A stretch of 64,000 nt of DNA from Hordeum vulgare subsp. vulgare (lineage: Eukaryota; Streptophyta; Magnoliopsida; Poales; Poaceae). Position 1 is the first letter of the stretch. Every line of letters begins with the position of its first letter. The notes beneath the pieces are model-generated. The model saw only the letters and a list, made by a program, of their open reading frames with translations. It did not search any database and was not told the DNA's origin. The translations under genes and the position numbers were made by a program. The DNA lies in contig NC_058522.1 in the NCBI RefSeq assembly GCF_904849725.1, positions 337,037,029 to 337,101,028 of the forward strand, written 5' to 3'. Positions 59,623-64,000 of the stretch are shown here, in pieces.

Positions 59623-60106
59623 CCTGTTTGGGAGTAGACAGGTCAAAACTCCGAAGTGGTAGGGGAATCATAAGGGATGACGCTCCTAGATAAGGGGGTT
59701 CGGTACTCTATAAGTGTGTGAGACAAGAAAAAGGTTTAAGGAACTAATGCAATTACTTAATTAAAACAAGTGATGTAGTCGCTTACAAGCTGCCTAAGGG
59801 AGAAATGCGGCTTGCATCAAAACATGAACATGAAGCACACAACACTCGCGGTTCTCATGAACTGATACATAGACTCGACTTCGCTGGGGAGACCCCTAAC
59901 TTGCCTAAAACGTTGTTCTAAGCGGTGGACTGCTCGGTGTCGTATGCAGGCTCTACAGGATCTTCGTCTTCATCCTCGTTGGTGTCTTCTTCCTTCGGAG
60001 GTGTGGGGGAAGGAAGAGGTCCATCACGGCGTCACTTTGTTGCTGAATTGGTGAGGAGCTCAGTGTATTCTTTTGTGGTCAGACGACGACTCTGTATAGG
60101 AGTGGC
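59623..60106 (-). other. E5 spacer between extra ORF and gag
   Basis: About 480 bp between the end of the upstream ORF (60107) and gag. It has an acidic-looking low-complexity patch near 59950-60010 but no supported frame. Confidence 0.5.
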
Positions 60107-60681
60107 CTAGAGCGGTGGTATCCCTCCTCGGAAGGCAATAGCAGGCTGCCCTCCAGGTGCTCCTTCCTTCTTGACCTTGCGGGTCTTCATCTTTTCAAGG
60201 CGAAGTAGGTCCTTGACTTGGTGTAATTCTTGGCGAAGCATCACAGATTCCTTGATTAGAAGGTGAGTCAAGGTGTCGGCAGAGAGGCTGTAGTAGGTCT
60301 GAAACCTGAGTGGCATCCCGTCTTCTGGGGATGGGTTGTCTATCCATCTCACGTCAATCTCGTCCTTAACAAAAGGCAGGTGACTAGTAGCCGACTCGTT
60401 GGCCATCTTGGGAAGGATATCATGGAGATGCACGAGCGCCTCTCATGCTGCTATCTCCACTGCCAACATCAGATTCTCCATCTTGGTCCTTCAAAGAACC
60501 AACTAGTTGGGGAGTCGTTTTCCTTCACTATCACGTCCATGTGATATTCCTTTCTGTCGGCGTTGACCCAGTGCTCGTGATAGAGAAAAATGGGCGTGCG
60601 GCGTATTTGACACTTCTCCAGGCTATCTCCCAAAAGTAGGGGAAAGCCAGTTTCCAGAAACATCTCACGTACGACGGCCAT
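60107..60681 (-). pseudogene. E5 extra ORF upstream of gag (unknown function)
   Basis: On the minus strand MAVVREMFLETGFPLLLGD starts at 60681 and stays open to about 60470. It continues in a shifted frame from about 60480 and, after a TGA, as an open stretch 60107-60433 (VRWIDNPSPEDGMPLRFQ, then a Lys/Glu-rich HQVKDLLRLEKMKTRKV end). The pieces read as one protein of about 190 residues, in the same orientation as gag and between the PBS and gag. I do not recognise a domain. Standard chromoviruses have no ORF here. It may be an extra ORF specific to this Triticeae family, or a captured host fragment. Confidence 0.55.
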
Positions 60682-60822
60682 CTACAAGATTTTTTGGAGA
60701 GGGTTAGAAATTTGTGGGTGGTATGAAATAGTAGTAAGGTGTAGAAAATCTCAAGTGTAAGGGATGAGTGTGATAATCGTCTCGGTTATCGTCCATACTA
60801 CCTAAGGCTTCCTACAGTCAGG

Positions 60823-60840
60823 ATGGCTCTAATACCAGCT
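60823..60840 (-). other. E5 primer-binding site
   Basis: On the element strand the sequence reads TGGTATTAGAGCCA, a near-perfect initiator-Met tRNA primer site, next to the 5' LTR. Confidence 0.8.
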
Positions 60841-60841
60841 C

Positions 60842-63758
60842 TTTGGGGACCCTGACTTACGAGTCGAGATCGCCGAATGAACGTGCTCAATGATCCCAGA
60901 GATCAATGCTCACCGAATACACAAATACTGAATATTAAGATTCTTACATCCAACATATCGTTTGATACAACAAATGACCATCATGGTCAAGTCTCACATA
61001 GGTGGAGCCTATAAGGCCAATCACACTGATACAACTACTAGCGGAATCCTGATAATAAACAGGAGCCCATGCCATCAGCATTCACCAATAGGCATTCTGA
61101 CTCGGAAGCGTCCTAGTTCACGTGTCCGTCTCTGATGACGAATTCTTCTCCAAACTCCAGTTCTTCCATGTCTGGTCAAGAACATAACCAGTGGCAAGCC
61201 AGTGAGTACTTTGAATATAATCGCAAACAACCCATGATATGGATAATGCAATTGGTATGATAATAAATGATATGCAGCATTTGCGGAAAGCAAGCTTGAT
61301 TGTAAATAAACATGATCATAGATGGGTATGGATATGCCTCATAAGCTAGACAGTATTCAGAAGAACATGTTACAGATATCAACATACCTGTTGTGGGTTG
61401 AACACTCCGGGTTCTCCCGATATGCCAAGTCACCAAACATGGTCATATCAACTCTTTCAGATAACACCTTTGAATAAACACACACACTTGGTTTATGCGG
61501 AACCGACTAGACGCAGTTTAAGAAGGATTACACAACTGTCCTTGACCGTGGCTACAGAGGTTGTAGCTGTACCCACGAGATTCGGGAAACTTCCGTGTCA
61601 TCCACGACTCGTGGTATATAACATACCTGTGGTAAGTACCTCGATCATTGCCTTTCTCCTGATGACACTAGACAAAGAGTTCCACTCGATTGGTACCCAA
61701 CCCACATGACGTACGTCTTACGAGCACCAACTCCGGACCATATCATCCATGCGGGTACCAAGGGTGTGCCCGGAACACATAAAATGGTGTAGTCGACCTA
61801 CCTGGTACGACCCCGTCACGCGAGTGACCACATATCACTCCCGCCACTAGTAATGTGTCGTCTTTGCTAGTACTGACCAAAGTAATCAACAAAGCCCCGT
61901 ACCATAAAAGGCGTATCGTGGTCGTACATGTAAGGTTGGGACGGTCGACACATCATAAATCTATTCCTGTTTCCGAAACCACTCACACCAAAATATTTCC
62001 CGGCTCACGACTTCTTCACAAGTGGTCACCTAACTCAACATCATCACCCCCGGGCATTAGTGGCACCAGATGGGGTTTTCATTAAACCTTTCAAATCAAC
62101 TCTATGTTGCCATCATCATGCACATGCTCTTACTATGCGTAGCACTACTGTCTACTTGCAACATATATTAGCGTGACCCTCATAGGTGGTAGGATCATGC
62201 TCAAATGCAAGAGATCCCGAGGAGCCATCGGAAACACCATATCGATGATTTACCGAATACTCATTTACCGAATACTCATGATCATATGCAACGGAAATAT
62301 TACTCAATCAGGGTCAAAGTGTTGCTTGCCTTGATCAGCTAGGTCTTCGGGGTCATCGAGTCCATCTGCTTCGTCGAACGCGGAATCTATCATCGTAATG
62401 ATAGTAATAAAATAAGTAGCTCACTAAAAAATAGAGCACAAACTCACTTTAAAAATGTTATCCTATTCTAATAAATCTATAATATAATTTTAAAAATATT
62501 TGTCTCTAGTTTTGATGAAAACATTATTTTTAAAATCCAATTAATAGGAGCTAAAATATTAAAAATAAGCCTTTCAATTGTAACTATGTATAAATGTTTT
62601 TGTAAAAAATAGCATAACAACTCTATTAAATTCTACATATTTTTAGAAGATTTGTGGTGGAAAATATTTAAATTTGATTAAATATTTAAATCTACAAAAA
62701 TCATTTAGAATCAGAAACAAAAGAAAAAGAAAAAGGGGCTAACCCCTGGCCTCGCTCGGCAAGTAGCTGGGCCGGCCCAACTGGCCAACCGACCAGTTAG
62801 CTAACCAGCAGCCCAAGCACGCGTGACGTTAGGTTGAAACATGTCGCGCGGGCCCCCATGGTCAGTAGCAGAGAGAGGAGAGAGGGGGAGAGACTGGACA
62901 CCGAGAGGTGGGGCATGCGTGTCGGGGTCGTATTCCTCCTCTGGACAGAGAGGAGGTGAGGCACGCCGCCGGCAATACCGACGCCCTTGCATCCCAATGA
63001 TGGGAGGAATGGAACCAACACATTGCTGCCTACCTCCTCGTGGTCGAAGGAACAGCGAGGAGGCCCTGGGTCTCCGGCGACGAGGTGGCCGCGACGGAGG
63101 TGCTACGGGAGGTGGTGGAACTGGGTGCTACGGGCAGGGAAAGATCGGGGAAGTGGTGGAGAAGCTCCCTCAGCTCATTGCGGTCACGGAGGAGGTGAGA
63201 GGAGCGCGAGAGCTGGCCTGTAGCCCGAGACCGACGGAGGTCCGAAGCGGCGGAGCCTCGGTCGATCTCGAGCACTGGAGCTCTTTGTCACATAATGGGG
63301 TGGTTGTGGCCTCGATTGAGGTTCCGGAGGAGAGGTGTGAGGGTGCTGGAGCGAGGGGGAGGCTTATTTATAGGCCAACAACAGTGCACCGCACGGGAGT
63401 GTGCAGGTGGTTTCACCGCGGCTACTGGAGAGGGAGAGAGAGCTCGGGGTCGATACCACGGTGTGCGAACGTGGTTTGAGACCCTAGAGACTAAACGGTA
63501 GAGAGAGGGGACATGGCGCGCGCGAGCTGCGTTGCCGCATTCTTCTGGCCGTATCTGGCACGCGCGTGCACGCGTCGCCCTGGCCAGCAGAGAGGGGGAG
63601 GAGGGGACCTGAGGCTGCCCTGATTCAGGTGGGTTGTCGGAGACGCGGAGAGACACCAAGGAGAGGTGAGAACCAGTCGGGGCTGGCCTCCTTTGCCTTG
63701 GGTGTGCCCTGTAGCGCGCCCAAAGCGCAGTTTTGGCATACCACGGCATGCTCGCGTG
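60842..63758 (-). repeat. E5 5' LTR, interrupted at 63759
   Basis: Starts TTTGGGGACCCTGACTTACG and aligns with 42287-43535 joined to 52505-54210. The remaining 1.2 kb lies beyond the insertion at 63759. Differences from the left copy include a 16-bp tandem duplication (TTTACCGAATACTCA twice near 62250-62280) and a 28-bp deletion just after it. ORFs in its GC-rich part, such as 62841-63479, are not genes. Confidence 0.85.
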
Positions 63759-64000
63759 TGATACGTCCATTTTGCATCATGTTTTCATGTTGATATTTAT
63801 CGCTTCTTTGGCTGTTATTTCACTTCACGGTACAATTATTATGCCTTTTTCTCTTATTTTGCAAGGTTTACATGAAGAGGGAGAATGCCGGCAACTGGAA
63901 TTCTGGCCTGAAAGTGGAGCAAAGTTGAGATACCTATTCTGCGCAACTCCAAACGCCGTAAAAATCAACGAGGATTTTTTTCCTGATTTATCAAAAATAC
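63759..64000 (+). repeat. Athila-like LTR (start), E1 family group
   Basis: Starts TGATACGTCCATTTTGCATC inside the E5 LTR, and continues with GAGGGAGAATGCCGGCAACTGG, a phrase shared with the reverse complement of the E1 5' LTR. Only the first 242 bp are in the window. Whether this is a complete element or a solo LTR cannot be seen. Confidence 0.85.

Larger units (their letters stand above)
42287..63758 (-). mobile_element. E5: Tekay/Del-like gypsy chromovirus with 4.2-kb LTRs, carrying E6 and a Cassandra-type TRIM
   Basis: Paired LTRs (42287-55447, split by E6, and 60842-63758, cut at its right end) enclose a minus-strand set: extra ORF, gag, protease, RNase H, integrase and chromodomain. 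RT is missing. PBS and PPT are in the expected places. The long LTRs, Met-tRNA PBS and chromodomain fit the Tekay/Del chromovirus clade. E5 sits inside the pol of E4. Its right LTR is interrupted by another element at 63759. Confidence 0.85.

Noticed and set aside
62841..63479. 212-codon plus-strand ORF, the longest not matching an element protein
   Set aside because: It lies in the GC-rich part of the E5 LTR. The homologous region in the left LTR (53318-53950) does not keep the frame, and the composition is Arg/Gly-rich as expected from chance in GC-rich DNA.

Overview
The window looks like intergenic DNA from a large grass genome, most likely Triticeae (wheat, Aegilops, barley or rye). I recognise BARE/WIS/Angela-type copia LTRs, Athila-type gypsy LTRs that begin TGATACGTCC, chromoviruses with LTRs of about 4 kb, and a Cassandra-type TRIM. 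I find no host gene, tRNA gene, functional rRNA gene or CRISPR array. Nearly every base can be placed in a transposable element, and most elements are nested in older ones. Names E1-E7 and units A/B are mine, and family names are given from recognition only.

Layout from left to right. (1) 1-8985 is E1, a minus-strand Athila-like gypsy element with decayed gag, protease, RT, RNase H, integrase and an extra 3' ORF. Its left LTR is cut by the window edge and by an internal deletion. (2) 8986-22423 holds two head-to-tail copies of a minus-strand LTR-plus-internal unit (A and B). A contains a solo BARE-like LTR (9400-11231, target duplication CTAGG). B contains a solo 4-kb gypsy LTR (15579-19586). 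(3) 22447-25187 is the 5' LTR and gag of a plus-strand copia element (E2). (4) 25188-38031 is E3, a plus-strand gypsy element with gag but no pol. It is split by a 3.2-kb insertion rich in palindromic TGTGTGATG motifs (27064-30265) and by E7, a minus-strand gag-protease-only Athila-like element (30352-37393). (5) 38032-42286 is one LTR and the chromodomain end of a chromovirus (E4). (6) E4 is interrupted at 42287 by a second chromovirus, E5, which runs to 63758. E5's left LTR holds a complete BARE-like copia element (E6, 43536-52499, target duplication GGCAT). Its pol holds a complete Cassandra-type TRIM (56601-57325, target duplication TTCTT), whose LTRs carry a 5S-rRNA-derived RNA polymerase III promoter. 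(7) From 63759 another Athila-like LTR interrupts E5's right LTR.

Nothing here works together as an operon or pathway. The window is a record of nested insertions: E6, Cassandra and the 63759 LTR went into E5, E5 into E4, E4 into E3, and E3 into E2. Most coding regions are broken by stops, frameshifts or domain-sized deletions. E6 is the best preserved: its whole gag-pol lies in one frame with only three nonsense codons. All coordinates and counts were made by eye.
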